NCBI GenBank assembly: GCA_965368405.1
Contig: CBDUMS010000064.1
Location: forward strand, 1 to 21,509
Reading direction: 5' to 3'
DNA: 21,509 bases
Source of the DNA: S012-113 sp965368405
Lineage (GTDB): Bacteria; Bacteroidota; Bacteroidia; Cytophagales; Cyclobacteriaceae
The position numbers were made by a program, and so were the translations under genes. Positions 7,829 to 15,799 of the stretch are shown in pieces. How positions within the stretch are numbered: the stretch's first letter is position 1; every line of letters begins with the position of its first letter. The notes beneath the pieces were generated by a model. The model was not told where the DNA came from, ran no database searches, and saw only the letters and a program-made list of their open reading frames with translations.

Positions 7829-8539
7829 ATGCACGCCGAAACTCGCGAAAAATATTTAAAAATAAGTACTGCCACTGTGGCTACTGCACTTTTTAAGCGA
7901 GGTCTTCGAAATCAGTTTATTCAAGATGTTAGGCCCCTTAAAACGGGAAAGCCTAATATGGTAGGGGAGGCTTATACCTTACGCTATATACCGGCCAGGG
8001 AGGATCTAAACGGTATCGAGGTATTTCAAGATCCAGAACATCCCCAGCGTAAAGCGGTAGAGAATTGCCCGGAAGGAGCAGTGTTTGTTATCGACAGCCG
8101 TAAAGATGCTCGTGCGGCATCGGCAGGCTCTATTTTGGCCACAAGGCTAATGAAACGAGGCGCAGCAGGTTTGGTAACTGATGGTGGATTTAGAGATTCA
8201 TCGGAAATTTCCGATCTCGATATGCCATCGTACCATAAAACACCTTCGGCACCAACAAATCTCACCTTACATCAAGCCCTCGATATTAATGTGCCGATAG
8301 GCTGTGGTGATGTCGCTGTATTTCCTGGCGATATCGTATTGGGCGACGATGATGGAGTGATTATTATTCCAGCTCATCTATGTGATGAAATAGCAGATGA
8401 AGGGATAGCGATGACTTTATTCGAAGACTTTGTAACAGAGCAGGTCTTAGCCGGCAAATCCATCATTGGTTTATATCCACCCACCAAAGCACAAACTAAA
8501 GTAGAGTTTGAAGAATGGAAAGCTAAGCGTAATTTATAA
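7829..8539 (+). CDS. RraA-fold protein, possible aldolase or lyase of an oxo-acid
   Basis: A 236-residue cytoplasmic protein of the RraA / 4-hydroxy-4-methyl-2-oxoglutarate (HMG) aldolase fold. The family core is clear: RAASAGSILATRLMKRGAAG near 95-114, TDGGFRD at 117-123, and CGDVAVFPGDIVLGDDDGV at 159-177. In HMG/CHA aldolases the metal and catalytic site follows D-x20-R-D; here R122-D123 are present but the upstream aspartate position is Ser101. That may mark a subfamily with a different reaction. It is longer than the RNase E regulator RraA (about 160 residues), so sugar-acid chemistry is more plausible than RNase control. It begins a tight run of four genes, with the next gene 6 bases downstream. 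Substrate unknown. Confidence 0.75.
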   Translation: MHAETREKYLKISTATVATALFKRGLRNQFIQDVRPLKTGKPNMVGEAYTLRYIPAREDLNGIEVFQDPEHPQRKAVENCPEGAVFVIDSRKDARAASAGSILATRLMKRGAAGLVTDGGFRDSSEISDLDMPSYHKTPSAPTNLTLHQALDINVPIGCGDVAVFPGDIVLGDDDGVIIIPAHLCDEIADEGIAMTLFEDFVTEQVLAGKSIIGLYPPTKAQTKVEFEEWKAKRNL

Positions 8540-8545
8540 TAGGGT

Positions 8546-9511
8546 ATGGTGGAATTAAACCATATGCCCCGAAGAAAGGCAATTAAGCTTTTATCTACTG
8601 CATTTATTGCTTTACCAACTATTGGTGCAGCGACTCCATCTTTTTCTCTAACGGAGAATAATAAAGATTTAAACGTAAACATTTTCTCGAAGCACTTACA
8701 ATTCCTCGATTTTAAGGAGATGGCTGAAGTGGTTAAGGAGATCGGTTTTACGGGCGCTGATTTAACCGTTAGAGAAGGTGGTCATATCGAGCCGCTTAAG
8801 GTAGAAAATGACTTGCCCAAAGCCACCGCTATTTTAAAGTCTTATGGTATAAATCCCTATATCATCACAACTAATGTTCTGGACAGCACCAATCCAACAG
8901 ATAAAAAAGTTGTAGCCACGGCCGCTAATCAGGGGTATCAGATTTATCGAACGGGATGGCTTAAATATAAGGCAAGTCAACCTATAGATGAAGCGCTTGC
9001 AGAATATAGAAAACAACTCACTAGCCTTGCCGAGCTTAATAAATCCTTGGGTATTGCCGGGAGCTATCAAAACCATAGTGGGAATTATTTGGGCAGTGCC
9101 CTTTGGGATTTGTCCAGTCTTCTAAATGGGATATCGCCAAAGGAACTTGGAAGCCAATATGATATTATGCACGCTACCGTAGACGGTGGCACCAATTGGG
9201 AGACCGGATTCAGGATGATAAAGCCGAATATCAATAGCTTAGCTATTAAGGATTTTAAATGGGGAAAAGTGGGAGGCAAATGGAAGCCTATAAAAACACC
9301 ACTTGGCGAGGGAATGGTTGATATCAAAGGCTTTCTAACGCTACTGAAAAATAGCAATTTAGCTTTGCCGCTTACCATGCATTTTGAGTATGATCTTGGA
9401 GGAGCGGAGCATGGTGCCAGGAAGCTCTCGATCGATAAAAAGGAGGTTCTTAGTGCTATGAAGAAAGACCTAGATTACCTTCAAACGATGTGGAAATCAA
9501 TAAATAACTAG
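8546..9511 (+). CDS. Exported sugar phosphate isomerase/epimerase-like TIM barrel
   Basis: A 321-residue protein of the xylose-isomerase-like TIM-barrel family (AP endonuclease 2-like fold). The N-terminus PRRKAIKLL followed by a hydrophobic stretch and AAT near 28-30 looks like a twin-arginine (Tat) signal, suggesting a folded, periplasmic protein. The true start may be the second methionine (base 8564), which puts the arginine pair close to the N-terminus. Likely metal-site residues lie in YQNHSG (Q175-N176-H177), YDIMHA (D206, H209), IKDF (K235-D236), LGEG (E255) and HFEY (H279, E281). Such proteins isomerise or epimerise sugars or derivatives; the substrate here is unknown. It lies 6 bases after the RraA-like gene and abuts the next gene with no gap. 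Confidence 0.75.
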   Translation: MVELNHMPRRKAIKLLSTAFIALPTIGAATPSFSLTENNKDLNVNIFSKHLQFLDFKEMAEVVKEIGFTGADLTVREGGHIEPLKVENDLPKATAILKSYGINPYIITTNVLDSTNPTDKKVVATAANQGYQIYRTGWLKYKASQPIDEALAEYRKQLTSLAELNKSLGIAGSYQNHSGNYLGSALWDLSSLLNGISPKELGSQYDIMHATVDGGTNWETGFRMIKPNINSLAIKDFKWGKVGGKWKPIKTPLGEGMVDIKGFLTLLKNSNLALPLTMHFEYDLGGAEHGARKLSIDKKEVLSAMKKDLDYLQTMWKSINN

Positions 9512-11773
9512 ATGATGAAAAACTTCTTGTCTTTAGTCATACCAATCTGCTTAGTATTCTCATTTGGTGCCGCGGCACAGATACCTTCGGATGGCGTCAT
9601 CGATAATAGCGAGCTGCCTAACTACTTAAAACAGGAGGTGAAAGCAAAGCTGGCAACTTCCGGCGAGATAACCGAAGCTTCACTTGCAGCTTATTTCCGA
9701 GATGAGTTTTCTGAACGATATTTTTATGATTGGCAGAATTTTGAAGCACGGTTTAACGAGTATAACCAACTTTACGATAAGAAATCGGAGCATCAGGCAA
9801 GAGCATATGATCATATGCAAAAATTTGCTGATTCAACCTATTGGCTGTTACCATTCAATTATCTAAATGGCGACCCGGTAAATGCTTATGCATTACGTCA
9901 CTTAGCACGCTCACATAAAATGATTGATATAGCCTTTCAGTATTACTACGATAATAAAGACCCTAAATACATTCAATATTTCGTAAATCAAATGGGATCC
10001 TTAAATGCCGCACTTGCAGTGGGAGCCTACGAAAAAATAGAAGATGGTAACGGGGTTTACGAGGTCTTTAGATCTGGTTATCGGATTTTAAACTGGCTGC
10101 GTGTCCATAATATGTTCCTTGGCCAGGAAGCATATACCGATAAAGACCAACTAACACTTATTGCCACCATGTTACAACATGGTCAGGATTTGTATGAACG
10201 TAATGGCGATTTTCGCTCTGGAAATCATCAAACACGAGGAATGTCGGCGCTTGCTTTGCTCTCTATTATTTTCCGAGACTTTGAAGGGACCGACCTATGG
10301 TACGATAGAGCCATGGAAAAATTAGAAGAGCATCTAAATAAAGAGATTAATGCCGATGGGTTTCAATTTGAAAGGTCTGTACATTATCACTTAAGCGATA
10401 TCGGAAACTATTTCTATGTTTATCAACTTGCTCAAATTAATAATTATGAGGTTAGCACGGCTTGGGAGGATCGGCTCAAATCGTTGTTCGTTACTTTAAC
10501 CCAGATTGCCTATCCAGACAAAACTGCTCCGGTATTGCAAGATGACACCGATAACCCATGGGCAGAGAAGAACGATATTTCAGGTGCCCTGACACTTGGT
10601 TACTTACTGTTTAACGATCCCTCTTACGGGTACTTTGCGAATTCTCACGTAGAAAGCACCATGTTCTGGTTTCTGAGAAGCGAACAGCTAAAAATGTTGG
10701 AAAAAATCGAATCGCAGGCGCCCGAGTTTGCTTCTCTTTCTTTTGAAGAAACCGGGTATTATATAATTCGGGAAGGTTGGAGCCCAAGCAGCAAGATGCT
10801 AATTGCTACGGCCGGCTTAGATGACAAAAAGCCTGATCATCAGCATGGCGATATGTTGGGGATCCAGGCTATGGCAAATGGAAATGTCTTATTGCCAAAT
10901 TATCAGGTGCGTTATTCCCTAGAAGATTACGAGTTTTTTAAGAATTCGATGGTAAAAAATGTAGCACTCGTTGATGATGAACTACAGGGTAAACTATATC
11001 GAGGGAACAAAGGTGGCAGCGGTTTTGGCAAGTTTGGCGAACTCCCTAATCCAGAAGTTATAGCCTGGTTGCCAAAGGCAGGCAATGAAACTTTTATTGG
11101 CGCTCATGATGGCTTTCGGAATGTAGGAGTTTCTTATACCAGGCAAGTAATAAACGTTAATCATGATTTTTGGATCGTAAAGGATAATTTCAGTAGCGAT
11201 AAAATGCATAGCTATAAGCAAGTATGGCAGGGACATTATACCATCACCGATAACAAGAATCTCCTAAGAGCTACCTTCGCAGATGGTACTGGATTTGATA
11301 TTTTACAATTGAAAGATATTGGTAATAACCAATCGGATGGGACGCAGGGTAAAGAGTGGACAATTGTAAGTATAGATGAGAAAAAGAATCATAGCTTCAT
11401 CACCATTTTATATCCGTACAACTCATACGATAAACGACTCGATGACTCCGAGTCGAATAACCAAATAGGAGAGTGGAAGACCAGCGACTTGTCTTTTGAG
11501 GTATCAGGTGTGAATAGCAGCTATCTACAAAATGCACAAGATGCCTACCTATTCGAGGTCGATGGAATTAAGACTACCGATATTTCAATCACACTCTCAG
11601 TGCCTTCAGACTTTTTAGTAGTAACAAAAGAGGGTAGTGTTAAATTGGATTGTATCGGCGCAGAAGCATTACAATTAGATTTTAAAACCAAGAAAAAAGC
11701 CTATTTAAATGGGCAAAGAGTAAAAAAGACTTGCAGCGTAAAAGCTGGAGATGTATTAGAATTCAGAGAATAA
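9512..11773 (+). CDS. Secreted heparinase II/III-fold polysaccharide lyase (possibly PL39-like)
   Basis: A 753-residue secreted protein with a Sec signal peptide ending near FGAAAQ (residues 18-23) and no lipobox, so it is probably soluble in the periplasm. The helical toroid half (about 30-400) contains SGNHQTRGMSAL with N238-H239, and FERSVHYHL with H291-Y292-H293. The beta-sandwich half (about 410-700) contains DHQHGDMLG with H443 and H445, and PNYQVRYS. Asn-His plus Tyr/His in a toroid with a heparinase II/III domain is the layout of PL12, PL15, PL17, PL21 and PL39. It is clearly different from the PL17 gene in this locus. Alginate or a related uronate polymer is the likely substrate from context; the PL39 label is a guess. 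The start codon directly follows the previous stop, so translation is probably coupled. Confidence 0.7.
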   Translation: MMKNFLSLVIPICLVFSFGAAAQIPSDGVIDNSELPNYLKQEVKAKLATSGEITEASLAAYFRDEFSERYFYDWQNFEARFNEYNQLYDKKSEHQARAYDHMQKFADSTYWLLPFNYLNGDPVNAYALRHLARSHKMIDIAFQYYYDNKDPKYIQYFVNQMGSLNAALAVGAYEKIEDGNGVYEVFRSGYRILNWLRVHNMFLGQEAYTDKDQLTLIATMLQHGQDLYERNGDFRSGNHQTRGMSALALLSIIFRDFEGTDLWYDRAMEKLEEHLNKEINADGFQFERSVHYHLSDIGNYFYVYQLAQINNYEVSTAWEDRLKSLFVTLTQIAYPDKTAPVLQDDTDNPWAEKNDISGALTLGYLLFNDPSYGYFANSHVESTMFWFLRSEQLKMLEKIESQAPEFASLSFEETGYYIIREGWSPSSKMLIATAGLDDKKPDHQHGDMLGIQAMANGNVLLPNYQVRYSLEDYEFFKNSMVKNVALVDDELQGKLYRGNKGGSGFGKFGELPNPEVIAWLPKAGNETFIGAHDGFRNVGVSYTRQVINVNHDFWIVKDNFSSDKMHSYKQVWQGHYTITDNKNLLRATFADGTGFDILQLKDIGNNQSDGTQGKEWTIVSIDEKKNHSFITILYPYNSYDKRLDDSESNNQIGEWKTSDLSFEVSGVNSSYLQNAQDAYLFEVDGIKTTDISITLSVPSDFLVVTKEGSVKLDCIGAEALQLDFKTKKKAYLNGQRVKKTCSVKAGDVLEFRE

Positions 11774-11783
11774 ATAAAGGATC

Positions 11784-14111
11784 ATGATATCTTATAAGAA
11801 CATATTAACTGTTGTAATTGCCCTTTTCATTGGGGTAAGTTGCTCCGATCAACAGCAGGATAGTGCCATCAGGGTAGAAACCAACGAAGCTTTGTATGCC
11901 GCAGTAGAATCTGCCCAACCGGGAGACATTATTATTTTGAAGAACGGCGTTTGGCAAGATGTTGATTTAAAAATCGCAGCCAAAGGAACAAAAGAACGAC
12001 CTATTGTTGTGACAGCGGAAACACCGGGAGAGGTATTCATCGAAGGGCTTTCGCAAATTAAATTTGGTGGCGAGTATATTACAGTCTCTGGGCTTCATTT
12101 TAGAAATGGCTATACACCATCACAGGCCGTAATTGAATTTAGAATTGATAAGAAAAATGTGGCTAACAACTGCCGATTTACCAATTCTGTTATCGAGGGG
12201 TTTAACCAGTTACAGCGCGATCGTCAAGATCATTGGGTCGAATTCTGGGGGCGCCATAATCAGCTAGACCATTGTTATATTGCTGGTAAGTCTAACCGAG
12301 GACCAACAGTACGTGTGCAACTTAAGGGTAATGAGAGCATCTATAATTTTCATCAGATTACGAATAATTATTTTGGACCGCGGCCACGAAAGGGAGGACC
12401 GAGTGCTGAGACCCTTCAGATTGGAGATAGCGGGACTTCGATGTCTCCCTCCAACACAAATGTTGAAAACAATCTATTTGATAGGTGTAATGGTGAGGTA
12501 GAGGTGATATCGAGTAAGTCGAACTTTAATACATTCCGAAATAATGTCTTCTATAAATCAGAGGGCTCTTTAGTTACTCGTCATGGTAATTATTGCCGTA
12601 TCGATGGTAATTTCTTTATAGGCGATGAAAATTCTAATAATATAGGAGGGGTTCGTATCATTAATACCGGCCACTGGGTCGTGAATAATTACTTCTTGAA
12701 TTTAAAAGGAGAAAACTTTAGGAGCCCTCTTGCTGTTATGAATGGCATTCCTAAATCGCCTTTAAATCGCTATAACCAAGTTACGGATATTGTTGTCGCT
12801 CATAATACCTGGGTAAACTGCACATCTCCATGGCAATTTGGTGTAGGTAGTAATATCGATCAAAAAGAGGTCTTGCCTGCTTCAGAAATTCGCTCGGCAG
12901 TACCAGTTCGAAGTACGTTGGCGAATAATGTGATTTTTAATACAGGTGGTGACAAGCAACCGGTTGTTGCTTTCGATAAAATCGATGGGATTGATTTCAA
13001 GAAAAATATAATAAGCAATAATGGAGTGGCCTTCGAAGAATTAAAAGGTCTCACAACGGCTAGTTTGAATTTAGTGGAGCTAAATGAAAATATTTTCAGT
13101 CCGAATATTGAAGAGTTGGCCGATTTTGAAGTTTATAAGGGGTTTGACTTCGAAACAATTGAGAAGGATATATTTGGACAAACCCGATCTCAAAGCAATA
13201 AAGTTGGTGCCATCGTTAAGGTCCCGACTGAACTAAAAAATATTCTGGACAGGAAGGATGTTGGTCCGGATTGGTATGTTGAGCCAGGTATTAATAAAGA
13301 ACCTACTACCACCCAGGCGGCTAGTTATGAAGAGCTTATCGCTCAAATTGAATCGGCAAACGCAGGTGATATTATTGAGCTTACCTCCGCCAGTATAATC
13401 ATTCCTAATTCGGTTTCAATAGATAAGAAAATAACTATCCGATCGGCAAGCGCCGACGCAAAAACCATACTTGAATACCAAGGTGATCCTGCAACGCCAC
13501 TGTTTAAATTACTGCCAAAGGGCGATCTTACCGTCGAACGTATTTCGTTAGAAGGAAATGGTAGCCAGTATGCATTTAGTAATTTAAAAGAAGATATGTC
13601 GAGTTTGTATAATCTGAAGGTGGACAATTCTGATATCAGCAAATTTGAGTATGTACTAAAGGCTTATAAGCAAACCTTCGCCGATAGTGTTACATTTTTA
13701 TCATCTACCATTAGTAACTGTGCTAACGGAATCGAGCTTTCGGAAGAAACTAATGATCGGGGTGATTATAATGTTGAATTTCTTACCTTAAAAGACTGTG
13801 TTTTCGATAATGTTAAGCGTAATGTTATCGACTATTACCGTGGAGGTTACGATGAATCTACTATTGGTGGTAACCTGTTAATTACCGGTTCAAAATTCAC
13901 GAATTGCGGAGGTCAGGAAGAAAACAAAATTCTCCTAAATCACCGTGGAATTATAAATGTTAATCTTAAGGATAATACGTTTGAAAATAACCGGGTGAAA
14001 TTCGTCTCGATACTTTGGGGAGCCAAGAATAATATTGAGTCTAATAATACTGTGAAAAATTCAGGTGAACTTAGAACAGAGGAAAATATCAAACTAACAT
14101 TAATGTATTAA
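11784..14111 (+). CDS. PL6 alginate lyase with second C-terminal beta-helix, lipoprotein
   Basis: A 775-residue lipoprotein (lipobox GVSC, Cys20, then SDQQ) of the PL6 / chondroitinase B family of parallel beta-helix lyases. The catalytic features are clear: NGEVE at 236-240 supplies acidic residues for calcium binding, K245 is the likely base and R266 in RHGN the likely acid, with the 21-residue spacing known from characterised PL6 alginate lyases. The catalytic helix covers about 25-490. A second helix-type region follows at about 510-775 (SYEELIAQIESANAGDII opens it), as in two-domain PL6 enzymes. It probably acts on alginate outside the cell or in the periplasm; M, G or MG preference cannot be read by eye. 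An AAAGGA sequence precedes the start, and the upstream lyase gene ends 10 bases before. Confidence 0.92.
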   Translation: MISYKNILTVVIALFIGVSCSDQQQDSAIRVETNEALYAAVESAQPGDIIILKNGVWQDVDLKIAAKGTKERPIVVTAETPGEVFIEGLSQIKFGGEYITVSGLHFRNGYTPSQAVIEFRIDKKNVANNCRFTNSVIEGFNQLQRDRQDHWVEFWGRHNQLDHCYIAGKSNRGPTVRVQLKGNESIYNFHQITNNYFGPRPRKGGPSAETLQIGDSGTSMSPSNTNVENNLFDRCNGEVEVISSKSNFNTFRNNVFYKSEGSLVTRHGNYCRIDGNFFIGDENSNNIGGVRIINTGHWVVNNYFLNLKGENFRSPLAVMNGIPKSPLNRYNQVTDIVVAHNTWVNCTSPWQFGVGSNIDQKEVLPASEIRSAVPVRSTLANNVIFNTGGDKQPVVAFDKIDGIDFKKNIISNNGVAFEELKGLTTASLNLVELNENIFSPNIEELADFEVYKGFDFETIEKDIFGQTRSQSNKVGAIVKVPTELKNILDRKDVGPDWYVEPGINKEPTTTQAASYEELIAQIESANAGDIIELTSASIIIPNSVSIDKKITIRSASADAKTILEYQGDPATPLFKLLPKGDLTVERISLEGNGSQYAFSNLKEDMSSLYNLKVDNSDISKFEYVLKAYKQTFADSVTFLSSTISNCANGIELSEETNDRGDYNVEFLTLKDCVFDNVKRNVIDYYRGGYDESTIGGNLLITGSKFTNCGGQEENKILLNHRGIINVNLKDNTFENNRVKFVSILWGAKNNIESNNTVKNSGELRTEENIKLTLMY

Positions 14112-14290
14112 TAAGCGGCAAAAGACAATCCAGTTGCAACGATCTAGGCACTCTAGATGTTATAGATTAGGGTGAGCAAGTGTTACTTTTTGGTGTGAGA
14201 CTTTATGAATGAATATTAATGTATGTCCTTCGAACTACTTTTTCACGTATAAAACTGTAGATGAATAGTGTAATTGTGATGGACACCAAG

Positions 14291-14298
14291 TATTTTTG
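14291..14298 (+). promoter_or_regulatory. Candidate Bacteroidota -7 promoter element for the PL7 gene
   Basis: TATTTTTG is an exact match to the Bacteroidota -7 consensus TAnnTTTG, 25 bases before the PL7 start codon. A good TTTG -33 element at the usual distance is absent; the nearest TTG is at 14274-14276, which is too close. The 212-base gap from the PL6 gene (14112-14323) otherwise holds a short inverted repeat, ATCTAG at 14142-14147 with CTAGAT at 14153-14158, and no evident terminator. Confidence 0.5.
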
Positions 14299-14309
14299 CT
14301 AACAACTAA

Positions 14310-14323
14310 ATTGGTTAACCAAT
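14310..14323. promoter_or_regulatory. Perfect palindrome at the PL7 start, candidate operator
   Basis: ATTGGTTAACCAAT is a perfect 14-base palindrome ending on the base before the PL7 ATG. It begins 11 bases after the candidate -7 element, so it would cover the start of the transcript, a position suited to a repressor or an RNA-level control site. It differs in sequence from the palindrome next to the LacI gene, so another regulator may bind it. Confidence 0.5.
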
Positions 14324-15703
14324 ATGATAGGTATGATGAAAAAGGGGATGTATATATTGGCAATAATGGCCATATTGTTGGCTTGTAAGAAAGATGAGCC
14401 AGCAGTAACGGCTACAATAGAAGGTGTTGTGCAGGATGGTATTACTAAGCAGCCTCTCGAAGGTGCAACGGTAACTATCGATGGTATTAATGCAGAGACA
14501 ATAACCGCGCAAGACGGTACATTTAGTTTTTCAGGCCTTTCGGCAGGATCTTTTATTGTTCTGGTTAAACAACCTGGGTATGGTGATAAGCAAGAGTTGG
14601 TAGCTGTAACTGCTGGACAAACCGCGGAGGTAAGTTTTGCTATGACTAAAGTGCTTCCAACTTTTTCGCCGACCAGTGTGACATTAGACGGTAATAGTCC
14701 GTCAAAGACTATAGAGATTTCGAATCCTGGTGGTGGTCAAATGGCACTTACTTTTATACCCTCTCAGACCTGGATCATCGTTGATCAGTCGAGCATGACT
14801 ATCGCGCCGTTCGAAACGAAGGACCTTACGATTTCTGTTGACCTAACCGCAATTGATGATGGAGCATATGATGAAGAGGTTATGGTTATTGTTGATGGTT
14901 TCCCTTTAACAATACCTGTATCTGTTTTCAATGTAGAACCTGCAGATGTTGTTTGGCAAAATTGGTACCTCTCTGTACCGATTAATAATGGTAGTGGTAA
15001 GGCAACATCTATCTACTATGAGGACATTGTTAACGACAACCTTACCCCTGCAGAAAAAGAATATTTTTATTATGATGGATCATCCGGTTCCTATGTATTC
15101 TGGACCAAGTTTACTGGTTATACAACATCAGGTTTCTTTGAACTAGATAAAAGCAAGTACTGCCGAACTGAGCTACGCGAATACTGGCGTGGAGTTCAGG
15201 ATACTGATGATAATTGGTTTTTTGATACCGGCGAAACTCATATAATGGAGTCAACTTTAAATGTAGACTTTGTTGAAGGGAGCAGACGCCGAACCTTTGT
15301 TGCGCAGATCCACGGGAAAAAGAGTACTATGGCCGGGATAGATAATGGCCCCGCCACGGTAAAAGTACTATGGGAAAGTGGAGAAATAGAAGTAGAATAC
15401 TACGTTGCTCCAGCTAACCCTGATGGTGAATGGACCAGTGCCACTAATGCTAAATCTGCTCGAATAAGAGTCGACGATGAGAAGTTTACTATTAAGTTAA
15501 AGGTAGACAATGGCGTGCTCTCCTGGGCCTTGGAATGTGAGGCAAAAGGAGTTAACCAAGATTATGTTGTGCTGTATGATTATGCTAGCAATGGCTACCA
15601 TTATGATAACTACTTTAAGACAGGAAACTATTTTCAGTGGGATGAGGACTATGAAAAAGCTGCCCAGGTAAAACTCTATAAGGTAACTACCTCACACTTC
15701 TAG
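14324..15703 (+). CDS. PL7 alginate lyase, surface lipoprotein with accessory domains
   Basis: A 459-residue lipoprotein with lipobox LLAC (Cys21) and mature end CKKDE, a strong surface-export signal in Bacteroidota. Domains: a carboxypeptidase-regulatory-like beta-sandwich at about 28-108 (TIEGVVQDGITKQPLEGATV opens it), a BACON-like domain at about 112-200, and the PL7 jelly-roll lyase at about 207-459. The three PL7 signatures are intact: RTELR at 281-285, QIH at 328-330, and YFKTGNYFQ at 430-438 with catalytic Tyr436. It should cut alginate outside the cell and make oligomers for import; endo-action is inferred. M1, M4 and M5 are all possible starts; the first overlaps the end of the palindrome. 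Cleavage preference is not assigned; QIH rather than QVH often goes with guluronate-containing substrates. Confidence 0.92.
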   Translation: MIGMMKKGMYILAIMAILLACKKDEPAVTATIEGVVQDGITKQPLEGATVTIDGINAETITAQDGTFSFSGLSAGSFIVLVKQPGYGDKQELVAVTAGQTAEVSFAMTKVLPTFSPTSVTLDGNSPSKTIEISNPGGGQMALTFIPSQTWIIVDQSSMTIAPFETKDLTISVDLTAIDDGAYDEEVMVIVDGFPLTIPVSVFNVEPADVVWQNWYLSVPINNGSGKATSIYYEDIVNDNLTPAEKEYFYYDGSSGSYVFWTKFTGYTTSGFFELDKSKYCRTELREYWRGVQDTDDNWFFDTGETHIMESTLNVDFVEGSRRRTFVAQIHGKKSTMAGIDNGPATVKVLWESGEIEVEYYVAPANPDGEWTSATNAKSARIRVDDEKFTIKLKVDNGVLSWALECEAKGVNQDYVVLYDYASNGYHYDNYFKTGNYFQWDEDYEKAAQVKLYKVTTSHF

Positions 15704-15743
15704 TCCGATTTTATTTAGACCTCGTTGATTAGTGAATAAACAT

Positions 15744-15774
15744 AAAAAAAGCCTCACCCGAAGGAGAGGCTTTT
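15744..15774. terminator. Bidirectional rho-independent terminator
   Basis: Between the convergent PL7 and aldolase genes, AAAAGCCTC (15747-15755) pairs with GAGGCTTTT (15766-15774), and CC/GG pairs extend the stem inside one A-A mismatch around a CGAA loop. A7 lies on the left and T4 on the right, so it can serve as terminator for both strands. Confidence 0.9.
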
Positions 15775-15799
15775 CAATTTAAATCAAGCATTTATAAAA

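Noticed and set aside
11435..11455. CGACTCG and CGAGTCG form a 7-bp stem inside the heparinase-fold gene.
   Set aside because: It lies within a continuous, well-conserved coding frame (KRLDDSESN) with no sign of a regulatory role.
14142..14158. ATCTAG/CTAGAT short inverted repeat after the PL6 gene as a terminator.
   Set aside because: Only six A/T-rich pairs and no T-run follow; too weak to call a terminator.
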